Part shown: piece by piece, positions 24,970-34,237 of the stretch
How the letters are laid out: every line of letters starts with the position of its first letter
Numbering within the stretch: position 1 is the stretch's first letter
Origin: Enorma burkinafasonensis
GTDB lineage: Bacteria; Actinomycetota; Coriobacteriia; Coriobacteriales; Coriobacteriaceae
Assembly (NCBI RefSeq): GCF_902150035.1
Contig: NZ_LR597505.1
Coordinates: forward strand, 97,275 to 161,274
Direction of reading: 5' to 3'
Length of the DNA: 64,000 nt
The notes under the pieces: model-generated
Database searches by the model: none
Seen by the model: the letters and a program-made list of their open reading frames with translations, nothing else
Told to the model about the DNA's origin: nothing
Made by a program: the position numbers and the translations under genes

Positions 24970-26059
24970 CCGCCTCACCCCCCTCGGCGGCGACGGCCGG
25001 CTCCGGCGCGTCCCTGTGGAAGCGCCGGCGCAGCGACTCGGCCGCGCGCTGGTAGACCTTGAGGTGCGGGACGACCATCACGAGAATGAGCACGATCGCG
25101 TAGAGGAGCATGCGGTACTGGTTGATGGGACGCAGCACCTCGGGCAGCACCGTGAGGAAGGCCGCCGACACGATCGAGCCCGAGATGTTGCCCATGCCGC
25201 CAAGCACCACGTACACGAGGATGAGGATCGACTGGTTGAAGTCGAACTGCGACGGCACGACCGTCGAGTAGTTCATGGCGTAGAGCACGCCCGCGGCGCC
25301 GGCGAGGGCGGAGGCGACGGTGAACGCCATGAGGCGGTACTTGGTGACGTTGATGCCGATGCTCTCGGCGGCGATGCGGTTGTCGCGCACGGCCATGATG
25401 GCGCGGCCGTCGCGGCTGTGCATGAGGTTCAGGACCACGGCGACGGTGATGAGCACGAGCACGATGCCGAGCATGAACGTCGAGATCTTGTCGATGCCCA
25501 CCGCACCCTTGGGACCGTTGATGAGGATCGTGCCCTGGCTCATGCCGAGCGAGCCGGAGTCGCGCATCGAGAAGTGCAGGCCCGCGTCGTCCACGCCGAC
25601 ATAGAGGATGTTCAGCAGGTTCTTGATGATCTCGCCGAAGGCGAGGGTCACGATGGCGAGGTAGTCGCCGCGCAGGCGCATGACCGGGATGCCCACCAGA
25701 AAGCCGATGAGACCGGCTGCGGCCGCGCCCACCACGGCGGAGAGCACGAAGAGCACGAGCTCGGACTCGATCCCGAAGCGGGTGAGGCACCCGGCGACCA
25801 CGACGCCCGTGAACGCGCCCACGCTCATGAAGCCCGCGTGCCCGAGCGAGAGCTCGCCCGAGACGCCGACCACGAGGTTGAGCGACACGGCCAGGCTCAC
25901 GTACGCGCAGATGGGCACGAGCTGGCCCGAGAGCGAGTGCGAGATGAGACCCATGGCGTCGAGCAGGGTCACGGCGACGAACGCGACGATGACGATCGCG
26001 TAGGTGATGATGGTGGACCGCGTCTGCGGCTTAAGCATGTTGATACCCATGACGCTCAC
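24962..26059 (-). CDS. livM: Branched-chain amino-acid ABC transporter permease LivM
   Basis: 365-residue inner-membrane permease with about nine hydrophobic segments, including SGELSLGHAGFMSVGAFTG and GDYLAIVTLAFGEIIKNLLN, signatures of LivM. A short charged C-terminal tail follows. It starts at GTG 26059, immediately after the livH stop; an ATG at 26050 is an alternative start. Confidence 0.94.
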   Translation of the reverse strand: MSVMGINMLKPQTRSTIITYAIVIVAFVAVTLLDAMGLISHSLSGQLVPICAYVSLAVSLNLVVGVSGELSLGHAGFMSVGAFTGVVVAGCLTRFGIESELVLFVLSAVVGAAAAGLIGFLVGIPVMRLRGDYLAIVTLAFGEIIKNLLNILYVGVDDAGLHFSMRDSGSLGMSQGTILINGPKGAVGIDKISTFMLGIVLVLITVAVVLNLMHSRDGRAIMAVRDNRIAAESIGINVTKYRLMAFTVASALAGAAGVLYAMNYSTVVPSQFDFNQSILILVYVVLGGMGNISGSIVSAAFLTVLPEVLRPINQYRMLLYAIVLILVMVVPHLKVYQRAAESLRRRFHRDAPEPAVAAEGGEADE

Positions 26060-26941
26060 CTACACCTTCTCGTGGACGGGCTTGCCGAGCAGGCCCGCGG
26101 GACGAATGAGCAGGATCACGATGAGCACGCCGAACACGACGGCGTCGGCGAGCTGCGTCGAGATGTAGGCGCGCGCGAAGATCTCGATGACGCCCAGGAG
26201 GATGCCGCCGAGCGCCGCGCCCGGGATGGAGCCGATGCCGCCGAGCACCGCCGCGGTGAACGCCTTGATGCCGGGCATGGAGCCCGTGGTGGGCATGATC
26301 GTGGGGTACGCGAGGCACATGAGCACGCCCGCGATCGCGGCGAGGCCCGAGCCGATCGCGAACACCATCGAGATGGTGGAGTTCACGTTGATGCCCATGA
26401 GCTGGGCGGCGTCGCGGTCCTCGGAGCAGGCGCGCATGGCCTTGCCCATCTTGGTCTTGCCCGTGAACATGGTGAGCGCCACCATGATGGCCACGCAGGC
26501 GAGGATCGTGAGGACGGCGGTGGCGCTGATGGTGAGCGCGCCGTCGAAAAGCCTAAGCGCGGGCAGGCTGATGACCGACGAGAACGACTTGGGGTCGGAG
26601 CCCATGATGAGCAGGGCGGCGTTCTGCAAAAAGTAGCTCACGCCGATGGCGGTGATGAGCACGTTCAGCGAGGGCGCGTTGCGCAGGGGCTTGTAGGCGA
26701 GCCGCTCGACGACGATGCCGAGCACCGTGCACCCCACGACGGAGAGCGCCACGCCGGCGATCGCGGGGAGCCCCAGGTAGCTCACGGCGCAGAAGCAGAT
26801 GTAGGCGCCCACCATGATGACGTCGCCGTGCGCGAAGTTGAGCATCTTGGCGATGCCGTACACCATGGTGTAGCCGAGCGCGATGATGGCGTAGACGCTG
26901 CCCAGGCTCATGCCGTTGATGAGGTTGGCGAGAAACTCCAT
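26060..26941 (-). CDS. livH: Branched-chain amino-acid ABC transporter permease LivH
   Basis: 293-residue permease: MEFLANLINGMSLGSVYAIIALGYTMVYGI at the N-terminus, NFAHGDVIMVGAY, and GIKAFTAAVLGGIGSIPGAALGG near the C-terminus, the LivH signature for ATPase contact. AAAGGAGG precedes the ATG. It lies after an intercistronic hairpin that separates it from the binding-protein gene livK. Confidence 0.95.
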   Translation of the reverse strand: MEFLANLINGMSLGSVYAIIALGYTMVYGIAKMLNFAHGDVIMVGAYICFCAVSYLGLPAIAGVALSVVGCTVLGIVVERLAYKPLRNAPSLNVLITAIGVSYFLQNAALLIMGSDPKSFSSVISLPALRLFDGALTISATAVLTILACVAIMVALTMFTGKTKMGKAMRACSEDRDAAQLMGINVNSTISMVFAIGSGLAAIAGVLMCLAYPTIMPTTGSMPGIKAFTAAVLGGIGSIPGAALGGILLGVIEIFARAYISTQLADAVVFGVLIVILLIRPAGLLGKPVHEKV

Positions 26942-26964
26942 GTCCCCCTCCTTTCATGTGAAAA

Positions 26965-26995
26965 GCGGAGACCACCGGGTACGGGTGGCCTCCGC
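26965..26995 (-). terminator. Attenuating hairpin between livK and livH
   Basis: GCGGAGACCACC (26965-26976) and GGTGGCCTCCGC (26984-26995) form a stem with one mismatch; on the minus strand it is followed by TTTTC. Placed between the binding-protein gene and the permease/ATPase genes, it probably lets only part of the transcripts continue, giving the usual excess of binding protein. Confidence 0.7.
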
Positions 26996-27025
26996 ACAGG
27001 ACCGTAGTGCTAACGGACACGTCGC

Positions 27026-28294
27026 CTACGCATCGAGCGGCATGTAGACGCCGTCCTGGATGACCATGCCCATGGGCTGCTTGGAGATCTCGCCCGTCTC
27101 GGACCAGGTAGCGGCCTCGCCGGCCGTGGTGAGGCCGGTGAAGGAGAAGTCCGGGGAGGTGAAGGTCTCGACGAGGCCGTCGCAGATCTCGGAGAAGTCC
27201 GCGTCAGGCGTGAGGCCGGCGGTCTCGATGGCCTGCTTGATGGCATAGATGCAGTCGTAGGCGTCGGCGGCGAACTGGTTGGGGGTCTCGCCGTCGCCGT
27301 AGTCGGCGCCCTTGTAGGTCTCGACGAAGGCCTGCGTGGCCTCGTCGGTCGCGGTGGCGACGAACGGGGTCAGGAGCATGCAGCCCTCGGCGAGCGAGGT
27401 GTCGAAGCCCTCGACCGTGAGGAGGCCGTCCATGCCGTCCACGCCGAACCACTTGGGGGCGTAGCCCATCTGGTTGGCCTGGGTGAGGATGAGCGAGATC
27501 GGGGTGTAGTAGATCGGCAGGAACACGAGGTCGGCCCCGTTGTTCTTGGCGTCGTTCAGCTGCACCGTGAAGTCGGTCTGGTTGTCCTCGGTGAACGAGG
27601 TCTCGCTCACGATCTCGAGGCCGAGCTCGGCCGCCTCGGCGAGGAAGCTGTCGTAGATGCCCGTGGAGTAGGTGTCGGACATGTTGTAGATGATGGCGAT
27701 CTTCGTGCCCAGACCCTGCTCGGCGATGTACTGCGCGGACGCGGCGCCCTGGTTGGGGTCGGTGAAGCACATCTGGAAGACGTTCTCCTTGCGGGGGATG
27801 GAGATGTTGCCGTCGGCATCCTCGAAGCCGCCGATGACGTCGGTCGACGAGCCGGACGGGGTGAGCTGGAACATGTTGTCGGCGTTGGTCTCGGCGGACA
27901 CGGCGACGCAGGGCGTCGTGGTGACGGTGCCCACGAGGATCTGCATGCCCCAGTCCTTGAGGTTGTTGTAGGCGTTGACGGACTTCTCGGCGTCGCCCTC
28001 GTCGTCCTGGAAGTTGAGCGCGAACTGGATGTCGCCGCCCTCGGCGTTGATCTCGTCGACGGCGATCTGGGCGCCGTTCTTGACCGCCTGGCCGTAGATG
28101 GCCGCGGCGCCGGTGGTGGGCCCGATGCCGCCGATCATGAACGCGGTGCCCGGGGCGGGAGCGCTACCGGAACCGGCGGTGGAGCCGCCGTCGCCGCCGG
28201 TGCACCCGGCGAGAATGCCAGCCGCCCCCAGACCTGCTGCGCCTGCGATGAGGCTCCTGCGGCTCACGGACGGATTGAGATTCAAGCTCGACAT
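27026..28294 (-). CDS. livK: Branched-chain amino-acid binding lipoprotein LivK
   Basis: 422-residue extracellular solute-binding protein of the periplasmic-binding type 1 fold. The N-terminus combines a twin-arginine-like SRRSLIAG (residues 11-18) with a lipobox LAGC (Cys31), so it may be a Tat-exported lipoprotein. The mature part shows GIGPTTGAAAIYGQAVKNGAQIAVDEIN and a later WFGVDGMDGLLTVEGF. The start follows AAAGGAGA. First gene of livKHMGF. Confidence 0.94.
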   Translation of the reverse strand: MSSLNLNPSVSRRSLIAGAAGLGAAGILAGCTGGDGGSTAGSGSAPAPGTAFMIGGIGPTTGAAAIYGQAVKNGAQIAVDEINAEGGDIQFALNFQDDEGDAEKSVNAYNNLKDWGMQILVGTVTTTPCVAVSAETNADNMFQLTPSGSSTDVIGGFEDADGNISIPRKENVFQMCFTDPNQGAASAQYIAEQGLGTKIAIIYNMSDTYSTGIYDSFLAEAAELGLEIVSETSFTEDNQTDFTVQLNDAKNNGADLVFLPIYYTPISLILTQANQMGYAPKWFGVDGMDGLLTVEGFDTSLAEGCMLLTPFVATATDEATQAFVETYKGADYGDGETPNQFAADAYDCIYAIKQAIETAGLTPDADFSEICDGLVETFTSPDFSFTGLTTAGEAATWSETGEISKQPMGMVIQDGVYMPLDA

Positions 28295-28657
28295 ACGGCT
28301 CTCCTTTCACGGTGATGCCGGGCGGCGCCCGGCGGGACTGCATCCACCCCAGGCATAAGGCCGCGCGGCACGTCCCCCGAACGACATTACGAGACTGGTG
28401 GTTCTAGTCACGATACCGTTTTTTTGGGTAAAAGGTAAGGTACTGTCGCTAGACCGCGGGCGCCGATACGCACCCCTTCCAGGGGCCACCCCATCTACCA
28501 GCGCATTCTCCACAGCCTGATACGTTTTAGGACATGTTACATCTGTGTTTCGCCTATCGGCCTCATAGACCGGTAGAATAGCAGGCAGATATGGTCGTTA
28601 CCCGACCGGGCCCGCGCGATGAGCCGGGCGCCACGCGACGCATGCGAAGGAGCCGTC
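28295..28657. promoter_or_regulatory. Divergent liv / hom control region
   Basis: 363 bp without a gene. A T7 tract near 28421-28427 on the plus strand and a dyad CTAGTCACGATACC / GGTACTGTCGCTAG (about 28404-28455, imperfect) lie where the liv promoter should be; TATCGT on the minus strand is a -10 candidate. For hom, TAGAAT near 28573 is a -10 candidate. The piece ACTGGTGGTTCT...CACGATACC near 28393-28416 is reminiscent of units of the array at 36900-37104. No riboswitch was recognised. Confidence 0.45.
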
Positions 28658-29977
28658 ATGAGCAACGCCAACCGCACCGTGAGAATCGGCCTCATCGGCC
28701 TGGGTACCGTCGGCGGCGGCACCGCACGCGTCATCCTGGAGCACCACGACGCGTACCTCGACGCCTTCGGGGTCGACCTCGTCATCGGGCGCGCCTGCGC
28801 GCTCGAGCCCGAGCGGGCGCGCGAGCTGGAGCTCCCCGAGGGGGCCTTCACCCCCGACTGGCGCAAGGTCGCAGAAGACCCCGACATCGACATCGTCGTC
28901 GAGCTCATCGGCGGGGAGCACCCCGCGACCGACATGATCGAGGCCGCGCTCGAGCACGGCAAGCACGTCGTCACCGCCAACAAGGCGCTGCTCGGCCGCA
29001 ACATGGAGCGCCTGGCGCGCCTCGCGCGCGAGCACGGCGTCCAGCTGCGCTGCGAGGCGTCCGCCGGCGGCGGCATCCCCATCGTGAACGCCCTCGAGCA
29101 CGCGCTCGTCGCGAACGACGCGCTCGCCATCGCCGGCATCCTGAACGGCACCACGAACTACATCCTCACCCGCATGGCGGACGAGGGCTCCGAGTTCGCC
29201 GACGTGCTCGCCGACGCGCAGCGCCTGGGCTACGCGGAGGCCGACCCCACCGCCGACGTCGACGGCTTCGACGCCGCATCGAAGGTCGCCATCCTCGCCT
29301 CCATCGCCTTCCGCAGCCGCGTCACCACCGATGACGTCTTCATGCAGGGCATCCGCGACATCTCGCCCGCAGACATCGAGGAGGCGGGGCGCATCGGCTG
29401 CACCATCAAGCTCCTCGGCATCGCGCGGCGCCGCGACGGCGGCCTCGACGTGCGCGTGCACCCCGCGATGGTGCCGGCGACGCATATGCTCGCAGGCGTC
29501 GCGGGCGCCATGAACGCCGTCTACGCCGTGGGCGACGCCGTGGGCGAGACGATGTTCTACGGCGCCGGGGCGGGCGCCTTCCCCACCGCGAGCGCGGTGG
29601 TGGGCGACATCCTCGCGCTCGCCAGGCCCCTCGCGCGCGGCGCCGCGCTCGACGCCGCGGCCGAGCCGTTCGCGCGCGTGCTCCCCATCTGCCCGATCGA
29701 TGAGCTCGAGACGCGGTACTACCTGCGCCTCGAGGATGCGGCCGAGGCAGCCGCCGAGGATATCGCCGCCGCCTTCGCCGAGGCGGGCGTCCCCGTCTCG
29801 TCGCTCGCGCCGCACGCCGCGAGCCCGCGCACGCTCATCGTGCTCACCGAGCGGGCCCGCGAGGATGCCGTGAGGCGCGCCATCGCGGCCATCACCGCCG
29901 CGGGAGAGGCCCGGCTCGGCAGCCTCATCCGCATCGAGGACGTCGCCGCCTGGGCGGAAGGCGCGAAGGAGAACTAG
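28658..29977 (+). CDS. hom: Homoserine dehydrogenase
   Basis: 439-residue enzyme reducing aspartate semialdehyde to homoserine on the way to methionine, threonine and isoleucine. NAD(P)-binding GLIGLGTVGGGT at residues 9-20, catalytic region GILNGTTNYILTRM and GYAEADPTADVDGFDAASK, then a C-terminal ACT-type domain (YYLRLEDAAE, TLIVLTERAREDAVRRAI) for feedback control. The start at 28658 has AAGGAG. It ends at a strong terminator. Confidence 0.96.
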   Translation: MSNANRTVRIGLIGLGTVGGGTARVILEHHDAYLDAFGVDLVIGRACALEPERARELELPEGAFTPDWRKVAEDPDIDIVVELIGGEHPATDMIEAALEHGKHVVTANKALLGRNMERLARLAREHGVQLRCEASAGGGIPIVNALEHALVANDALAIAGILNGTTNYILTRMADEGSEFADVLADAQRLGYAEADPTADVDGFDAASKVAILASIAFRSRVTTDDVFMQGIRDISPADIEEAGRIGCTIKLLGIARRRDGGLDVRVHPAMVPATHMLAGVAGAMNAVYAVGDAVGETMFYGAGAGAFPTASAVVGDILALARPLARGAALDAAAEPFARVLPICPIDELETRYYLRLEDAAEAAAEDIAAAFAEAGVPVSSLAPHAASPRTLIVLTERAREDAVRRAIAAITAAGEARLGSLIRIEDVAAWAEGAKEN

Positions 29978-30017
29978 CCGGAGGGCCGGGCCTTGCCCTC
30001 TTGAACGTTCCGCAAGA

Positions 30018-30041
30018 AAAAGCCCCCGTGAGGGGGCTTTT
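30018..30041. terminator. Bidirectional rho-independent terminator
   Basis: AAAAGCCCCC (30018-30027), a GTGA loop and GGGGGCTTTT (30032-30041) form a perfect hairpin with A- and T-tracts on both sides, so it can terminate hom from the left and glnN from the right. Confidence 0.9.
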
Positions 30042-30085
30042 CCATACCCGTTTCGAGCCGGGGGCTCAGCTGCACACGGGCCCGG

Positions 30086-32176
30086 CTACACGTAGAACAG
30101 GATGTCGTCGTAGGTGGGCACGGGCCAGTAGTCCGCGGCCACGATCTCCTCCATGGCGTCGACGGCGCCGCGCAGCTCGGCCATGGCGGGCACGACCTCG
30201 TGCGCGTAGCAGTCGGCCTGGCCCTGGCCGTCGACGATCGCCTCCGCCTTCTGGTGCAGGGCGTCGAGGGCCTTGATTGCCTCGTTGATCTGGGTGATGC
30301 CGTCGCAGAGCTTGTTGAGCGTGTTCTGCTCGCAGGTCATCGCCGCCTCGGCGCCGGCGGCGCGGATGATCTCCAGGCCCTTGGCGACCTTCGTGGCGTA
30401 CGCGCTGATCGCCGGCCGGTAGGTGCGGCGCGCCTCGCGGATCATCGTTGTGGCCTCGATGTTCATGAGCTTGTTGTACTTCTCAAGCTTCACCTCGTAG
30501 CGGCTGAAGGCCTCGGTCTCGGTGAGCACGCCCATGCGCTCCCACAGCGCGATGTTCTTGGGCGCGACCATCGCGGGCAGGGCGTCGGCCGTGGTGCGCA
30601 GGTTGGCGAGGCCGCGGGCCTCTGCCTCGGCCTGCCACTGATCGGAGTAGCCGTCGCCCGAGAACAGGATGCGGCGGTGCTCGTTCAGGGTCTTCTTGCA
30701 GTACTCGAGCGCGGCGTCGGCGAACTGCTCCTCGGGCGTGCCCTCGAGGGCATCGGCGAACTCCATGAGCGCCTCGGCGACGGCGGTGTCGAGCACGAGG
30801 TTCGCGTCGCTCGGGTTGGCCTCGGAGCCCACGGCGCGGAACTCGAACTTGTTGTTCGTGAAGGCGAAGGGGCTCGTGCGGTTGCGGTCGGTGTTGTCCT
30901 GCTCGAGGTTGGGCAGTACGTCCGCGCCCAGGTCGAGCACGCCGTGCGTCGCGTGCACGCTGGCCTTGCCGTCCATGATTTTCTGCACGACCTCGGTGAG
31001 CTGGTCGCCCAGAAAGATCGAGATGATCGCCGGCGGCGCCTCGTTGGCGCCCAGGCGATGGTCGTTGCCGCACGAGGCCGTGGACATGCGCAGCAGGTCC
31101 TGGTAGCGGTCGACCGCGGCGATGACCGCCGTGAGGAAGACCACGAACTGCAGGTTCTCGAGCGGGGTGTCGCCCGGGTCGAGCAGGTTCTCGCCGTCGG
31201 CCGTGAGCGACCAGTTATCGTGCTTGCCCGAGCCGTTGATGCCCTCGAAGGGCTTCTCGTGAAGCAGGCAGGTGAGGTCGTGGCGCGAGGCGATGAGCTT
31301 CATCTTCTCCATAATGAGCATGTTGTTGTCGGTCGCCTCGTTAAGCTCGGAGTAGACGGGCGCGAGCTCGTGCTGGCAGGGGGCGACCTCGTTGTGCTTG
31401 GTCTTCGCGGGGATGCCGAGCGCCCAGAGCTCGTCATCGAGATCCTTCATGTAGCGCGAGACCGAGGGGCGGATGGCACCGAAGTAGTGCTCCTCGAGCT
31501 CCTGGCCCTTGCAGGGCGGCGCGCCGAAGAGCGTGCGCCCGCAGATCACGAGGTCGCGGCGGCGGCGGTAGGCGTCCTTCTTGATGAGGAAGTACTCCTG
31601 CTCGTAGCCGGCGCTGGGGACCACGCGGCGCGGGGTCTCGCCGAAGAGCGCCAGCACGCGCTTGGCCTGCACGTCGAGGGCGTTCATCGAACGGAGCAGC
31701 GGCGTCTTCTTATCGAGCGCCTCGCCGTTGTACGAGCAGAACGCCGTGGGAATGCAGAGCACCTCGTCCTTGATGAAGGCAGGGCTCGTGGCGTCCCACA
31801 CGGTGTAGCCGCGCGCCTCGAACGTCGCGCGCAGGCCGCCGTTGGGGAAGCTCGACGCGTCCGGCTCGCCCTGTATGAGCGCCTTGCCGGTGAACTTGGT
31901 GATGGCGGTGCCGTCGCCCACGGGCTCGAGGAAGCTGTCGTGCTTCTCGCTCGTGATGCCCGAAAGCGGCTGGAACCAGTGCGCGTAGTGCGTGGCGCCG
32001 TGGCTGAGCGCCCACTCCTTCATGGCGTGCGCGACCGCGTTCGCGACGTCGAGGTCGAGCGGCTTGCCCCCCTCGATGGTGGCGGAGAGCTTCTTGTAGA
32101 CGTCTCTGGGAAGCCACTGCTTCATGACGCGCTCCGAGAAGACCTCCGTCCCGAAACGATCGGTTAGTTCAGCCAT
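30086..32176 (-). CDS. glnN: Glutamine synthetase type III
   Basis: 696-residue ATP-dependent glutamine synthetase of the GSIII (GlnN) class, forming glutamine from glutamate and ammonia. Diagnostic GSIII segments are visible: [66 protein letters not shown] and [19 protein letters not shown]. Length fits the family (about 700). The start MAELTDRFG at 32176 follows AAAGGGG. It stands alone on the minus strand, convergent with hom. Confidence 0.97.
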   Translation of the reverse strand: MAELTDRFGTEVFSERVMKQWLPRDVYKKLSATIEGGKPLDLDVANAVAHAMKEWALSHGATHYAHWFQPLSGITSEKHDSFLEPVGDGTAITKFTGKALIQGEPDASSFPNGGLRATFEARGYTVWDATSPAFIKDEVLCIPTAFCSYNGEALDKKTPLLRSMNALDVQAKRVLALFGETPRRVVPSAGYEQEYFLIKKDAYRRRRDLVICGRTLFGAPPCKGQELEEHYFGAIRPSVSRYMKDLDDELWALGIPAKTKHNEVAPCQHELAPVYSELNEATDNNMLIMEKMKLIASRHDLTCLLHEKPFEGINGSGKHDNWSLTADGENLLDPGDTPLENLQFVVFLTAVIAAVDRYQDLLRMSTASCGNDHRLGANEAPPAIISIFLGDQLTEVVQKIMDGKASVHATHGVLDLGADVLPNLEQDNTDRNRTSPFAFTNNKFEFRAVGSEANPSDANLVLDTAVAEALMEFADALEGTPEEQFADAALEYCKKTLNEHRRILFSGDGYSDQWQAEAEARGLANLRTTADALPAMVAPKNIALWERMGVLTETEAFSRYEVKLEKYNKLMNIEATTMIREARRTYRPAISAYATKVAKGLEIIRAAGAEAAMTCEQNTLNKLCDGITQINEAIKALDALHQKAEAIVDGQGQADCYAHEVVPAMAELRGAVDAMEEIVAADYWPVPTYDDILFYV

Positions 32177-32409
32177 GGGCCTGCCCCTTTCTTGTGGACC
32201 GCCGGCGGCAAACCCCTCGACCGCCGACAGACAGCAGGTTAGTCGCGCCTTGTTGCGATGCCATTACAAGCGCATTGCCATCAGGAAACATATCCGAGGG
32301 TACCGCAGCGCCCCGGACGACGCGTCCGCGCGCGGACATCCCCGACAAAAACATCGGTCACCATTCAGTTTCCGGCAGCCGCCAACGCCCGCCCGCGCCC
32401 CCGGGCAGG

Positions 32410-32448
32410 TATGATAGAGCGACCGAGGCCGGCTGCCTGGCGCCTCGG
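32410..32448 (+). promoter_or_regulatory. metF promoter -10 and leader hairpin
   Basis: TATGAT at 32410-32415 is a good -10 element 55 bp before metF. Just downstream CCGAGGC (32423-32429) pairs with GCCTCGG (32442-32448). The remaining 32177-32469 region also contains the glnN promoter area; I see no SAM, B12 or T-box riboswitch in it. Confidence 0.5.
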
Positions 32449-32469
32449 GCACGAGCAAGGGGGAGCACC

Positions 32470-33345
32470 ATGCGCATCGACTCGATCTTCACGGCCGCAC
32501 GCGACACGGGCGGGATGCCCGTCTCCTTCGAGATGTTCCCGCCCAAAGGCGAGCTCACGCTCGACCGCGTGCGCGAGGCCGCGGGCGAGCTGTGCGCGCT
32601 CGCTCCCGACTTCATCAGCGTCACCTGCTCGGCGGGGGGCGGCGGCAACTTCGGGCAGACGGCCGCCATCGCGTCGATGATCCAAGACGAGTTCGGCGTG
32701 AGCTCCGTGGCGCACCTCACCTGCATGTCGCTCACCCGCGAGCAGCTCGGCGCCCGCATCGCCGACTACCGCGCCGCCGGCGTGGAGAACGTGCTCGCGC
32801 TGCGCGGCGACCGGCCCCAGCCCGGGAGCCCCGCCTACGGGGCGCCGAGCGACTACGCCTACGCCGTCGATATCATTCCGCTACTCGTGGAGGCGGGGTT
32901 CTGCGTGGGCGCTGCCGCCTACCCCGAAGGCCACATCGAGTGCGACGACCTCGAGCTGAGCGTCGCGCACCTGAAGCTCAAGCAGGACGCCGGCGCGACC
33001 TTCCTCGTGACGCAGCTCTTCTTCGACAACGAGTGCTTCTACCGTTTCGCCGACCTCGCCGAGAAGGCGGGTATCACCGTGCCCATCACCTGCGGCATCA
33101 TGCCGTTCATGAGCCGGCAGCAGATCTCGCGCATGGTCTTCATGTGCGGGGCGTCGCTGCCTTCGCCGGTCATCAAGCTGCTCGCGAAGTACGAGGACGA
33201 CCCGGTGAGCCTGCGCCAGGCGGGCATCGACTACGCCTGCCGCCAGCTTGCCGACCTCGCCGAGCACGGCGTGGACGGCTGCCACGTCTACACCATGAAC
33301 CGCGTCGACGTCGCCCGCGCGGCGACCGAGGCGCTCGGGCGGTAG
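32470..33345 (+). CDS. metF: 5,10-methylenetetrahydrofolate reductase
   Basis: 291-residue flavoenzyme producing 5-methyl-THF for methionine synthesis. Family motifs: VSFEMFPPKGE (catalytic Glu region), DFISVTCSAGGG, VLALRGDRP, ahead of a KLKQDAGATFLVTQLFFDNECFYRF segment, and PITCGIMPFMSRQQI. The start at 32470 follows GGGGGAG. First of three plus-strand genes with the reactivation-domain gene (2 bp gap) and metH, together the whole methyl branch of methionine synthesis. Confidence 0.96.
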   Translation: MRIDSIFTAARDTGGMPVSFEMFPPKGELTLDRVREAAGELCALAPDFISVTCSAGGGGNFGQTAAIASMIQDEFGVSSVAHLTCMSLTREQLGARIADYRAAGVENVLALRGDRPQPGSPAYGAPSDYAYAVDIIPLLVEAGFCVGAAAYPEGHIECDDLELSVAHLKLKQDAGATFLVTQLFFDNECFYRFADLAEKAGITVPITCGIMPFMSRQQISRMVFMCGASLPSPVIKLLAKYEDDPVSLRQAGIDYACRQLADLAEHGVDGCHVYTMNRVDVARAATEALGR

Positions 33346-33347
33346 CG

Positions 33348-34124
33348 ATGGCGGACGGGGCCTCGGCACCGGCGGCGCCGGAGACGGGCATCGCACGCCC
33401 CTGGCGCCCCGAGCCCGGTGCCATCGCGGTCGACCGCGCCGAGATGCTGCGCTACCTCGGCTACCGCGGGCAGGAGCTCGAGCCGGCGCTCGCCCACCGC
33501 ATCGACGCCGTCGTCGAGGAGCTCGAGCGCCGCTGCACCCCGCGCGGCTCCTGGGCGCTCTTCCCGCTCGGGGAGCCCCAAGTGGCCGAAGACGGCACGC
33601 CGCGGCTCGCCCTCGAGGGCTCTACGGTCGTGCTCGAGGGGCTCGACATCTTCCGACACCTGAGGGGCGCCCGCTACGCGGCGGTGCTCGCCTGCACACT
33701 CGGCCTCGAGAACGAGCGGATGCTGCGCACCGTCGGCAGCCAGCGGCCCCTCGAGGGGGCCGTGCTCGACACGGCGTGCTCGTCTTTCATCGAGGAGGCC
33801 GTCTCCGCGCTCGACGCGCTCGTCGCCGAGCACGCTCGGGCCCGGGGCTTCTCGACCAACCGGCGCTTCAGCCCCGGGTACGGCGACCTGCCGCTCGCCT
33901 GCCAGCCGCAGCTGCTCGCGGCCGCGAACGCCACGAGGCTCGCCGGCATCAGCGCGACCGCGACGGACCTGTTGGTGCCTACTAAGAGCGTGACCGCCCT
34001 TATCGGCTGGTTCGCGGGCGAGCCTGCCGATGCGGACGAGGGGCCGCGCTGCGGCAGCTGCCCCGCGCGCGGCGGCTGCCCCTTCTTCGCCCGCGGCGAG
34101 ACCTGCGCGCCACGCGGCGCCTGA
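33348..34124 (+). CDS. Stand-alone methionine synthase reactivation-domain protein
   Basis: 258-residue protein matching the vitamin-B12-dependent methionine synthase activation-domain fold, but encoded apart from metH. Visible segments: MLRYLGYRGQELEP, AAVLACTLGLENERMLRT, DTACSSFIEEAVSAL, RFSPGYGDLPLACQPQLLAA (the SAM-site RxSPGYG motif) and LVPTKSVTALIGW. The C-terminus ends in a Cys-rich RCGSCPARGGCPFF. It likely re-methylates inactive cob(II)alamin on MetH with SAM. The gene lies 2 bp after metF and 113 bp before metH. Confidence 0.87.
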   Translation: MADGASAPAAPETGIARPWRPEPGAIAVDRAEMLRYLGYRGQELEPALAHRIDAVVEELERRCTPRGSWALFPLGEPQVAEDGTPRLALEGSTVVLEGLDIFRHLRGARYAAVLACTLGLENERMLRTVGSQRPLEGAVLDTACSSFIEEAVSALDALVAEHARARGFSTNRRFSPGYGDLPLACQPQLLAAANATRLAGISATATDLLVPTKSVTALIGWFAGEPADADEGPRCGSCPARGGCPFFARGETCAPRGA

Positions 34125-34237
34125 CGCAGCGCCTGGCGCTACCCCGCCCCGCACGGGCCGCCGGCGCGAGGCCCGTACGGCCCCGCGCGCGGTACAATGT
34201 GCCGAGCCCGCCATCAAGACCCACCGGAAGGAATCAC

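Noticed and set aside
23305..25062. A 585-codon frame antisense to livF and livG
   Set aside because: Shadow of two clear ABC ATPase genes that carry complete Walker and signature motifs on the other strand.
28295..28657. Amino-acid riboswitch or T-box before hom or livK
   Set aside because: No conserved T-box, lysine or leader-peptide features could be identified; only an imperfect dyad and a T-tract are visible.
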